Assembly: GCA_023662875.1 (NCBI GenBank)
Contig: JAMPIG010000033.1
Location: 1-36,389, forward strand
Direction: 5' to 3'
From: Roseburia sp.
Lineage (GTDB): Bacteria > Bacillota > Clostridia > Lachnospirales > Lachnospiraceae
Length of the DNA: 36,389 nucleotides
The position numbers were made by a program, and so were the translations under genes. The notes under the pieces were generated by a model. The model saw only the letters and a program-made list of their open reading frames with translations. It was not told the origin of the DNA and did not search any database. This document shows positions 23,078 to 30,428 of this stretch, one piece after another; positions within the stretch are counted from its first letter, which is position 1, and each line of letters opens with the position of its first letter.

Positions 23078-24448
23078 CTACGACGTCCGGATCTTCTTCA
23101 GCCACTTCCCGCTTCGCAGCCGCAGAACCGCCCAGAAGGTCTTGGCAACCTGATCGATCTTCAAAAAGAAATAAATCCAAAACGCGGGAAGATGAAACAC
23201 AAAGCCCGCCAGAATACCGAGGGGCAGGGAAAACACCCACAGGAACACATTGTCCGCCACCATCAGCACCTTCGTATCCCCGCCGCCCCGCAGGACTCCC
23301 TTGGTCAGGATACTGTTGGCGGACTGGAATACCATGATAATACTGATCGCCCGCATCAGCTGGCGGGCAATCTCCGCCGTCCCCGCCGTGAGATGATAAG
23401 AGCGGATCACCGGCTCGCTGATCGCCAGGATGATCCCTGCTGCCAGCAGCCCCATCGCCAGTCCCAGCCCCAGAAAGGCGTAGCCCTGATCCTGGGCCTT
23501 CTGCCTGTCTCCCTCTCCCATGGTCTTGCCCGTGACGATCGTTCCGGCTTGGGCGAAGCCCGAGGCAAGCACATTGCTGAGCTGCTGGGTCACCGTCGTG
23601 ACCGCGTTCGCTGCTACAAACTGCTCTCCCAGCCTGCCGATCAGCATGGCGACGGAGTTCGCGCCGATGGCAAGAATACTGTCGCTCACCAGCACGGGGA
23701 TGCTGATCCGCAGATATTCCCCCGCCAGATCCCTTGTATGCATAAAGAAATGCTTTACCTTAAAGCTGATCTTCTCCTCAAACAGGAACAGATACCCGCA
23801 GATCAGCGAACATTCAAAGATCCGGGCAATCAGGGTGCCCAGCGCCGCTCCTGCCACGCCCATCCTCGGCGCTCCCCAGCTTCCGTAGATAAACATATAG
23901 TTTGCCCCTACGTTGATAAAGAACGCCGCAATCGAAACATACAGCGCAAAACGGCTCTTCCCCACGCTGCGCAGGACGATGGTACAGGTCAGCGACAGAC
24001 CGAGGAAAAAGTAAGTGACGACAGACCACTCCAGATAGACGATCCCCTGCTCGACAATCGGAATCTCCGGCGTATAAAGCTTCATAATCAGAGTCGGCGC
24101 AAGAAGCGTGATCAGGGCAAAGACCGCCGCAATTCCAAGAGTCAGGCGCAGCATGATAGCCACGCTCTTCCGCATATCCTTCTGATCGTTCATACCGTAA
24201 TACCGGGAGACCAGAACCGACGCGCCCATGGAGATGCCCATGCACATGATCTGATAAATATGGATGAAGGAGTTGGCCAGGGATACGGCGGAGAGGGAGG
24301 TCTCCCCGAGGCTCCCGACCATAATCGTATCCATCATGTTGACGCCCACTGTAATCAGGCTCTGCAGCGAGATTGGGATCCCCACAAGGGCCGCCTCCTT
24401 ATAAAAATTTTTGTCCCTGATCACCAGTTTCCGCAACAATTCTCTCAT
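23078..24448 (-). CDS. MATE-family multidrug efflux transporter
   Basis: A 456-residue membrane protein with about 12 hydrophobic helices arranged as two related six-helix halves. Family signatures are present: SLQSLITVGVNMMDTIMVGS near 28-47, the loop ASVLVSRYYGMNDQKDMRKS near 76-95, and a second-half counterpart with QAGTIVTGKTMGEGDRQKAQ. MATE proteins export cationic drugs or metabolites by Na+ or H+ antiport. GAAGGAA precedes ATG 24448. The upstream esterase gene ends 234 bp away with no clear terminator between, so readthrough is possible. The substrate is unknown. Confidence 0.92.
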   Translation of the reverse strand: MRELLRKLVIRDKNFYKEAALVGIPISLQSLITVGVNMMDTIMVGSLGETSLSAVSLANSFIHIYQIMCMGISMGASVLVSRYYGMNDQKDMRKSVAIMLRLTLGIAAVFALITLLAPTLIMKLYTPEIPIVEQGIVYLEWSVVTYFFLGLSLTCTIVLRSVGKSRFALYVSIAAFFINVGANYMFIYGSWGAPRMGVAGAALGTLIARIFECSLICGYLFLFEEKISFKVKHFFMHTRDLAGEYLRISIPVLVSDSILAIGANSVAMLIGRLGEQFVAANAVTTVTQQLSNVLASGFAQAGTIVTGKTMGEGDRQKAQDQGYAFLGLGLAMGLLAAGIILAISEPVIRSYHLTAGTAEIARQLMRAISIIMVFQSANSILTKGVLRGGGDTKVLMVADNVFLWVFSLPLGILAGFVFHLPAFWIYFFLKIDQVAKTFWAVLRLRSGKWLKKIRTS

Positions 24449-24682
24449 TTCTTCCTTCGCTTTCCTGATATTTATTTTGTCGTTCCCACCCTGTCCTCAC
24501 AAACCATTTTCCTGAAATCCGACATTCCCACGAAACCTGGCTTTCCTGTAAGATCTGACAATTCCACAAAATCAAACATTCCTGCAGGTCTAACTTCCCC
24601 GCAGCGCCTGATATCCGCGGAATCGAACGCTTCTTAAATCCGGCTCTTCTACAGTTTCCAACGCTTTCAGAATATCTGCATT
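24449..24682. repeat. Degenerate short-period repeats in the esterase-MATE gap
   Basis: This gap contains irregular repeats of the type ACATTCC / ACAATTCCACAAAA / ACATTCCTGCAGG, most clearly at 24521-24600. No gene, terminator or clear promoter was found. The repeats are too eroded to define a unit exactly. Confidence 0.35.
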
Positions 24683-26998
24683 TCAGCCGTTCTTCTCCCG
24701 CCACAGCCTCTCGACAAACTCCTTCAGCGCCTTCCGCCAGAAGGTCCAGTTATGTACCCCCGGCACATGGAAGAACTCGATGGGTAACCGATATTTCCCC
24801 TTTAGCAGCTCCATCGCCTCCAGGTTGCCCTGATACAGCCGCTCATCCTGCTCCCCGCATCCCACAAAGATCAGCCGGTAGGTCTCTTCAAACCTCTCCC
24901 GGTCAAACAGCACCGCCGTGTTATCCACCTCGTTGTCCTTTATGTAAAAGACCCCCGAGAAAAAGCCTCCGTTGGCAAAAACCTCCGGGTGGTCAAACAC
25001 CGTCCTGTGGGCCTGCATAGCCCCCATGGAAAGCCCCGCCATAGCCCGGTATTCCCTCTGCGGAATAGTCCGAAACCGCGCGTCCGCAAAGGGTACGATA
25101 TCCGAGATCATCTCCTCCTCAAAGGAGCCCAGGGCGTGATGGCTGCTTCCGTCCGGCTTAAAGCTGTACCCCTCCGCCATGACGACCAGCATCTCAGGGC
25201 ACCTTCCCTCCGCGATCAGGTTATCCATCAGGTTCTGCACTTTTCCGTGCCAGATCCAGCCCGTCTCGTTTTCGCCTCCGCCGTGCTGCAGATAAAGCGT
25301 CGGGTAGGCTTTCCCGCTTTGGTCATATCCTGCCGGAGCATACACATACAGCGGCTTATCCCGGCCGTCGATCGAGGAGCGATAGGAGAGCAGCCGGATA
25401 CTGCCGTGAGGAACATCCTTCAGGAGATAGTCCGTAAAGCCCGGATCCTCCATCTCGAAGTAGTTTGAAACGCAAAAACCTCCGTTACAGCATTGCGTAA
25501 ACGGATGCACCACCTGTACGCCGTCCACATAAAAGTACACATAATGGAAGCCCGGCTCCACGCCCTCCGCCGTCACAGACCGCCAGACGCCGTCCGCTTC
25601 TCTCGCAAGCTCCAGCTCCCTGCCGCTGAACCTGACCGTAACCTGCTTCGCCTCAGCCGCCTCCATGGAGAACCGGACGCTTCCCGATCCCAGCACCTCG
25701 ATTCCCGTCCGGATATCCGCATACCGGCCCGCCGGTCTGCCGTTTTCGTCCACATCAAAGACCACCGTCTTGTAAAAGGGATCGTTAAACAAAGGGTTCA
25801 GGGCCAGCGCCTGGTTCGGACCGTCGTAAACCTCCCCGGCTTTTCTGTCCTCCTGTAAGCTGGAGGGATACTCCCGGCATACCGCCTCCGGCCGGAAAAT
25901 CCTCTGTACAAAATCATGGAGACTGTGACGCCAGGGGCTCCACTCATGAAACCCGGGGTAAGTACCTGCCGACACAGGATTTCCCGCTTGCTCCAGCCGC
26001 TCCTTCAGGGACTTAAGTCCCGCCGCCATGCCCTCAAAAGCGCCTGACGAAAGAAAAATATGCCCGTAAGTCAGCCCCTCGCGTATGATCTTCTCCAGCC
26101 CGTCTGAGGACGCGCCGCTGAACACGCCCAGATACCCGAACAGATCCGGATGCCTGGCCGCGGAAAGCGCTGCCTGGGCCGCCCCCAGGGAAAGCCCCGC
26201 CACAGCCCGGTTCGCCCGTCCGTCCTTTACGCGGAAATTTTTCCCGATAAAGGGAATACAGTCATAGACCAGCTCGCTGTCGAAATCCCCGGGATAAAAG
26301 ACCGGATCCTCTCCTTTTCGGAAAGCATACCCGCTGTTCATCACCAGGATCATCTCCTCGCATTTTCCCTCCGCGATCAGATTATCCAGGATGAAATTTG
26401 CCCTGCCGCTCCAAAGCCAGCTGGTCTCATCCTCGCACACGCCGTGCTGCAGATAGAGAACCGGATACTGTCTCTGCGGCTCCTGCTCATAGGAGGGCGG
26501 GGTGTACACATAAGCGTACTTTGTCCGCCCGTTTACGGAGGAGGGGTACAGCTCAATCCGCACCGTCCCGTGGGGAACCTCCCGGCGGAAGTAAAAGTCG
26601 TCCGCCTCCTCCGGGATATCAAAGAAATTCATCATGCGAAAACCGCCGTAAAAGCGCCCGTCCGGATTCGCCACGCGGACGCCGTCCACATACCAGTCGC
26701 AGTAGTGGAAGCCTCCCGGGATCCCGCTTACCCGCTTTGTAAAATACCCGTCCTCCTGTCTTTCCAAAGCTATTTTATCACTTTTAAAGGTTCCTGTCAT
26801 CCCCGCCACCTCAACAGATTCGGCGGTCGGCGCGTAAAAGCGAAATTCCACGTCTCCGTTTTCATAGACATCCACCGCCTGAGGCCTGTCAACATAGCGC
26901 AGGGAATCGATTCCTCCCTCTCCGCCGACTACCTGTTTCGCCACCGGCGCGTACGCCAGGGGATGGGACAGTATTGCTGCGTTCGTTACTTTTTTCAT
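24683..26998 (-). CDS. Tandem double-domain CE1-like esterase
   Basis: A 771-residue protein made of two copies of one module: an N-terminal E-set/CBM48-like beta domain followed by an enterochelin-esterase/feruloyl-esterase (CE1-like) alpha/beta-hydrolase. Copy 1 spans about 40-370, copy 2 about 425-770. Copy 2 has a full triad: Ser657 (GLSMGA), Asp718 (GCGEQDER), His749 (PGVHNWTFW). Copy 1 has Ser270 (GLSLGA) and His351 (PGFHEWSPW), but Glu322 takes the place of the acid Asp. There is no signal peptide, so it probably acts in the cytoplasm on imported acylated or feruloylated oligosaccharides. ATG 26998 has GGAG 4-5 nt upstream. It lies back to back with the AraC gene of the glycan operon. 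Confidence 0.87.
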   Translation of the reverse strand: MKKVTNAAILSHPLAYAPVAKQVVGGEGGIDSLRYVDRPQAVDVYENGDVEFRFYAPTAESVEVAGMTGTFKSDKIALERQEDGYFTKRVSGIPGGFHYCDWYVDGVRVANPDGRFYGGFRMMNFFDIPEEADDFYFRREVPHGTVRIELYPSSVNGRTKYAYVYTPPSYEQEPQRQYPVLYLQHGVCEDETSWLWSGRANFILDNLIAEGKCEEMILVMNSGYAFRKGEDPVFYPGDFDSELVYDCIPFIGKNFRVKDGRANRAVAGLSLGAAQAALSAARHPDLFGYLGVFSGASSDGLEKIIREGLTYGHIFLSSGAFEGMAAGLKSLKERLEQAGNPVSAGTYPGFHEWSPWRHSLHDFVQRIFRPEAVCREYPSSLQEDRKAGEVYDGPNQALALNPLFNDPFYKTVVFDVDENGRPAGRYADIRTGIEVLGSGSVRFSMEAAEAKQVTVRFSGRELELAREADGVWRSVTAEGVEPGFHYVYFYVDGVQVVHPFTQCCNGGFCVSNYFEMEDPGFTDYLLKDVPHGSIRLLSYRSSIDGRDKPLYVYAPAGYDQSGKAYPTLYLQHGGGENETGWIWHGKVQNLMDNLIAEGRCPEMLVVMAEGYSFKPDGSSHHALGSFEEEMISDIVPFADARFRTIPQREYRAMAGLSMGAMQAHRTVFDHPEVFANGGFFSGVFYIKDNEVDNTAVLFDRERFEETYRLIFVGCGEQDERLYQGNLEAMELLKGKYRLPIEFFHVPGVHNWTFWRKALKEFVERLWREKNG

Positions 26999-27060
26999 TG
27001 TGCTCCGCCTTTCCTTAAAGTCAAATTCGCTCTCCCTCTTACCGGAAACTTTTGTTGAAA

Positions 27061-27201
27061 TCAGAAAACCTGCCCTGCATCCTTTAAAGCAAATTTCCTC
27101 TCTTCCAAAATTTTAAAGGAAGTCTTTTTCCCTGTATATCGATTTTTTGCTTTGTTTTTGCGATTACTTGTCTTTGCGTCCATATCTTTATCTTGCGTCA
27201 T
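27061..27201 (-). CDS. Possible 46-residue basic small protein
   Basis: A small frame starting MTQDKDMDAKTSNRKNKAKN and ending FALKDAGQVF, rich in Lys. GGAG lies 8 nt before its ATG, and a minus-strand TATAAT precedes that. It sits in the gap between the tandem esterase and AraC genes, overlapping the AraC promoter on the opposite strand. I recognise no family. Composition and ribosome site are the only support; it may be chance in an AT-rich gap. Confidence 0.25.
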   Translation of the reverse strand: MTQDKDMDAKTSNRKNKAKNRYTGKKTSFKILEERKFALKDAGQVF

Positions 27202-27221
27202 GCCCTTTCTCCGATTATAAT
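27193..27221 (+). promoter_or_regulatory. Promoter of the AraC gene at 27.2 kb
   Basis: TTGCGT (27193-27198), 17-bp spacer, TATAAT (27216-27221), 25 bp upstream of ATG 27247. It rules out the longer in-frame start at 27193, which would lie in the -35 element. Confidence 0.75.
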
Positions 27222-27246
27222 AAAGGGCAAGGCGAGGTGCTTTATT

Positions 27247-28098
27247 ATGAAATCTCTGGAAAAATATGTAGACCCGAAATCCGACTACTTCATCCATTCT
27301 CCCAGCGCAAAAATTGCGGAGACCTTTCTCTATCCGATTTGCCTGGGACATTATTTTTATCTGCCGGGGTATCGCCAGCATCGACTGAGCTTCGACAGCT
27401 TTCTTTTGATGTATGTATTTGAAGGAACCCTCACGTTGGAGTTCGAAAACAGAAAACAGGTCGTGGCAAAGAATCACTTCATCCTGCTGGACTGTTATCA
27501 GGAGCACTGTTATTCCTCAGAAGTCGGCTGGGAGGCTATCTGGATTCATTTCGACGGCCCTCCCGCCCGGAAAATGTACCAGATGACCGTAGACAAGCTG
27601 GGCAACGTCTTCTCCCTGTCCGACCCGCTTCCCCTTTTAAACCGGATGGCCTATGTCTATCAGCCCTTCGCCAGACAGGAGGATATCTGGGAGGTTCTGA
27701 TTGCAAAATACCTCAACGATATCCTGACGGAATTTATTATCTACACGCCTCAGCAGATTAAAATCGTACAGCGCATCGCCGCCGTGGAAAACTGCAAGGT
27801 ATACATCCAGAATCATCTGGAGGAGGATTTGAAAATCGACGAGCTGGCAAAACAGGCCTTCATGAGCACCTACTATTTTATCCGGGTATTTAAAAACGAG
27901 ACCGGTATGTCGCCTCACGAATATATCATCAATACACGGATCCACCTGGCAAAAATGCTCCTTTTGGAAACTACCCTGCCGGTCGGCGATATCTGTTACA
28001 AGTCGGGCTTTTCCTCCGAAAGCGCATTCTGCGCCGCCTTCAAGAAAAACGTAGGCGTCACGCCTACCCTATACCGAAAAAACGGGCGCGTCTCTTAA
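27247..28098 (+). CDS. AraC-family regulator of the glycan operon
   Basis: A 283-residue regulator. The N-terminal AraC-type ligand domain (about 25-120) has FDSFLLMYVFEGTLTLEFEN and AKNHFILLDCYQEHCY. The C-terminal double helix-turn-helix (about 185-280) has IDELAKQAFMSTYYFIRVFK and VGDICYKSGFSSESAFCAAF. The start is ATG 27247, placed by the promoter just upstream; a GAGG lies about 11 nt before it. It stands directly ahead of the sugar ABC/GH2/esterase operon on the same strand and back to back with the tandem esterase. Three ATGNGCAT boxes next to the operon promoter are its likely binding sites. Confidence 0.92.
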   Translation: MKSLEKYVDPKSDYFIHSPSAKIAETFLYPICLGHYFYLPGYRQHRLSFDSFLLMYVFEGTLTLEFENRKQVVAKNHFILLDCYQEHCYSSEVGWEAIWIHFDGPPARKMYQMTVDKLGNVFSLSDPLPLLNRMAYVYQPFARQEDIWEVLIAKYLNDILTEFIIYTPQQIKIVQRIAAVENCKVYIQNHLEEDLKIDELAKQAFMSTYYFIRVFKNETGMSPHEYIINTRIHLAKMLLLETTLPVGDICYKSGFSSESAFCAAFKKNVGVTPTLYRKNGRVS

Positions 28099-28108
28099 CG
28101 GCGCGCCC
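28084..28108 (+). terminator. Weak terminator after the AraC gene
   Basis: GGGCGCG (28084-28090) pairs with CGCGCCC (28102-28108), overlapping the stop codon in its loop. The following sequence is only moderately T-rich, so termination is probably partial. Confidence 0.45.
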
Positions 28109-28227
28109 TGTTCTCATCCCTCTCTCGATCTCTAAAGTCTCCCAAGTATAGATTATTCTTTTCACTTCTATTTTGCCCCTTTGGAAATGCCATGATCGAC
28201 AACAAATCCGTCATATCGCAATGATAT

Positions 28228-28278
28228 ATGGGCATGAAATACAACGAATGTGCATTTAGCACAGAAATCTATGCGCAT
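28228..28278. promoter_or_regulatory. Three ATGNGCAT boxes upstream of the glycan operon promoter
   Basis: ATGGGCAT (28228-28235), ATGTGCAT (28248-28255) and ATGCGCAT (28271-28278) recur at 20 and 23 bp, about two helical turns. A related TTGCAT at 28291 is the -35 itself. Head-to-tail sites at this spacing ending at the -35 are typical of AraC-family activators. Confidence 0.6.
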
Positions 28279-28290
28279 TTTAAATAATAG

Positions 28291-28319
28291 TTGCATGTTC
28301 CAAGCCCAAAAATTATAAT
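28291..28319 (+). promoter_or_regulatory. Promoter of the glycan transport operon
   Basis: TTGCAT (28291-28296), 17-bp spacer, TATAAT (28314-28319). The transcript would have a leader of about 100 nt containing two ribosome sites with tiny frames: ATG at 28340 (4 codons) and a TTG frame at 28368 (10 codons). The real gene start follows AGGGGGG at 28411. The rest of the 325-bp gap upstream shows only the AraC-type boxes. Confidence 0.8.
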
Positions 28320-28423
28320 AAACTCACAAATCAAGAGGAATGAAAAAGAAGTAGAAAGGAGACGATTTGAAACGACATTCTTATCTTAGACAAACTTAAT
28401 CTACAGAAACAGGGGGGAATCCT

Positions 28424-29371
28424 ATGCAGAAAAAACAAACGGCAGCGGCCCCAAAAAAGAAGTCGCTGCTGAAGGAAATCAAAAAGAACCGGACGTTGCT
28501 GCTGATGCTGCTGGTACCGGTGACCATAGTGGTCGTTTTCAGTTATATCCCGATGCCGGGAATTATCATCGCTTTTAAAAAGTATAACTACATGGACGGG
28601 ATTTTCGGCAGCGAATGGAACGGATTCGAGAATTTCCGTTATCTGATTATATCCAAGAAGCTTTGGTCTCTGACTCGGAATACCTTATTGTACAACATCG
28701 TCTTTATCTTTTTCGGCCTCGTCACAGAGGTAGGGATCGCCGTCTTCCTGAACGAGATGCGGCATCTGAAGCTCAAAAAGGTTTCTCAGTCCCTGATGTT
28801 CCTGCCCCATTTCATCTCCTGGGTAGTGGTGGCTACCATCATGCTGAACATCTTCGGCGACCACGGCGTTCTGAACCAGATTCTAAACGGTCTGGGACTG
28901 GAAAGCTACAGTATCTACGCCTACGAAAACGCAAAGTCCTGGCCGATCGTCATGGTGCTTTTAAAAATCTGGAAATCCACCGGTTACGGCAGCGTAGTTT
29001 ACCTCGCCGCCATCGTGGGAATCAGCCCTGACATCAACGAGGCGGCCACAATCGATGGAGCCAATATCTGGCAGAGGATTATGAAAATCACCATTCCCTG
29101 TCTGAAGCCCACCATCATCATTATGACGCTGCTGGCGATCGGCGGCATCTTCCGCGGGGACTTCGGTATGTTCTATCAGCTGGTAAAGGGCCAGCACCTG
29201 CTGGAGACGTCGGACGTATTGGATACCTATATTTACCGGACCATGATGTCAACCTCTAATATGGGATGGTCGGCGGCGGCCGGTCTGTACCAGTCGATTC
29301 TTTGTTTCATCACGATCAACTGCGCGAACTTTATCGTGAAAAAGGTTGACCCTGATTACGCGTTATATTGA
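28424..29371 (+). CDS. Sugar ABC transporter permease, LplB type
   Basis: A 315-residue inner-membrane permease with six predicted helices, starting after a Lys-rich cytoplasmic tail (1-22). The MalF/LplB-type cytoplasmic loop has the EAA motif starting at Glu206: EAATIDGANIWQRIMKITIP. It forms a heterodimer with the permease encoded 17 bp downstream and imports an oligosaccharide delivered by the lipoprotein. No ATPase gene is in the operon, which is usual for this group; a shared MsmK-like ATPase elsewhere is likely. ATG 28424 has AGGGGGG about 6 nt upstream. It is the first gene of a five-gene operon. Confidence 0.93.
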   Translation: MQKKQTAAAPKKKSLLKEIKKNRTLLLMLLVPVTIVVVFSYIPMPGIIIAFKKYNYMDGIFGSEWNGFENFRYLIISKKLWSLTRNTLLYNIVFIFFGLVTEVGIAVFLNEMRHLKLKKVSQSLMFLPHFISWVVVATIMLNIFGDHGVLNQILNGLGLESYSIYAYENAKSWPIVMVLLKIWKSTGYGSVVYLAAIVGISPDINEAATIDGANIWQRIMKITIPCLKPTIIIMTLLAIGGIFRGDFGMFYQLVKGQHLLETSDVLDTYIYRTMMSTSNMGWSAAAGLYQSILCFITINCANFIVKKVDPDYALY

Positions 29372-29388
29372 TGAAGGGAGGCGTACTT

Positions 29389-30309
29389 ATGGAAAAGACG
29401 AAAAAAGTGACAGGGTCAAAAATCAAAAGCTCCTGGGACACAAAAATATTTCACATAATCGGATACACGGTCGTATGCCTTTTTGCCCTTGCCTGCGCTA
29501 TCCCGTTCTATCTGGTCTTCACGGGATCCTTTACGGACGAGAAATGGATCCTGACCAAGGGCTACAGCTTCTGGCTTACCTCCGACAATTTCTCTCTGGA
29601 AGGCTATGCCACCATATTCCGATCCCCGGAAAAGGTGCTGAACGCCTATGCCGTGACAGCCTTTGTCACCATCGTGGGGACGGTGCTGGCGATCCTTCTG
29701 GTGACAATGGCGGGCTATGTGCTCTCCCGGCCCAATTTCCCCTGGCGGAACGGCTTCTCGTTTTTCTTTTTCTTTACCACTCTGTTCAGCGGCGGCCTGG
29801 TACCCTACTACCTGTTGTGCACCCAGTACCTGAACTTCAAAAATCACATTTACGCGCTGATTATACCGGGAATGTTTTCGGTTTGGAATGTGATCATCGC
29901 CAAGAGCTTTATGAAGGGAATTCCGAACGAGCTGGTGGAATCCGCCAAGATGGACGGCGCCGGGGATCTGCTGATCTATTTCCGGATTATGATGCCGCTC
30001 TCCAAGCCCATGATCGCTACCCTGTCCCTGTTTACCGCCTTGGGCTACTGGAACGACTGGTATAACTGTATGCTGTTTATCAGCGACGATAAGAAATACA
30101 ATCTGCAGTACACGCTGCAGAACCTGCTCCGAAGCGCGGAGTTTATCACAAAAATTGCCGCCGAGCAGGGCCGGACGGTGGCTTCCGTCCCCTCGGAAAG
30201 CATGAAGCTGGCTATGACGGTAGTGGCCATCGGCCCCATCATCCTGCTGTATCCCTTCCTGCAGAAGTATTTTGTAAAGGGACTGACCATCGGTTCCGTA
30301 AAAGGTTAA
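29389..30309 (+). CDS. Sugar ABC transporter permease, YtcP type
   Basis: A 306-residue permease with six helices and the MalG-type EAA loop ESAKMDGAGDLLIYFRIMMP (184-203). It is the second half of the importer. ATG 29389 has GGGAGG 6 nt upstream; an upstream in-frame ATG at 29368 overlaps the end of the first permease gene and lacks a ribosome site, so the later start is used. It is separated from the binding-protein gene by a 119-bp leader with a large nested hairpin. Confidence 0.93.
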   Translation: MEKTKKVTGSKIKSSWDTKIFHIIGYTVVCLFALACAIPFYLVFTGSFTDEKWILTKGYSFWLTSDNFSLEGYATIFRSPEKVLNAYAVTAFVTIVGTVLAILLVTMAGYVLSRPNFPWRNGFSFFFFFTTLFSGGLVPYYLLCTQYLNFKNHIYALIIPGMFSVWNVIIAKSFMKGIPNELVESAKMDGAGDLLIYFRIMMPLSKPMIATLSLFTALGYWNDWYNCMLFISDDKKYNLQYTLQNLLRSAEFITKIAAEQGRTVASVPSESMKLAMTVVAIGPIILLYPFLQKYFVKGLTIGSVKG

Positions 30310-30335
30310 TCGAAGACGGTCGGCACAAAAAAAGC

Positions 30336-30406
30336 AAACTTCGCCCGTCAGACGAACAGGTTCATAAAGCCGGCAAACCGGCTTGGCGGCAGCGAAGTTT
30401 CCTATA
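30336..30406 (+). promoter_or_regulatory. Nested intercistronic hairpin before the binding-protein gene
   Basis: The outer stem AAACTTCGC (30336-30344)/GCGAAGTTT (30392-30400) encloses an inner hairpin AAGCCGG/CCGGCTT (30367-30373 with 30378-30384). The 3' part contains the 17-mer CAGCGAAGTTTCCTATA shared with 6231-6247. It lacks a T-run; a role in mRNA processing or stability that raises binding-protein levels is likely. Confidence 0.55.
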
Positions 30407-30428
30407 AATAAAAAACAAGGAGAAGACT

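Noticed and set aside
22850-24637. Plus-strand frame of 595 codons opposite the MATE gene
   Set aside because: The opposite strand encodes a clear MATE transporter; this frame has low-complexity Arg/His/Gln composition and no domain.
27193-27246. Longer start for the AraC gene at 27193
   Set aside because: This codon lies in the -35 hexamer of a good promoter, so it could not be in the transcript.
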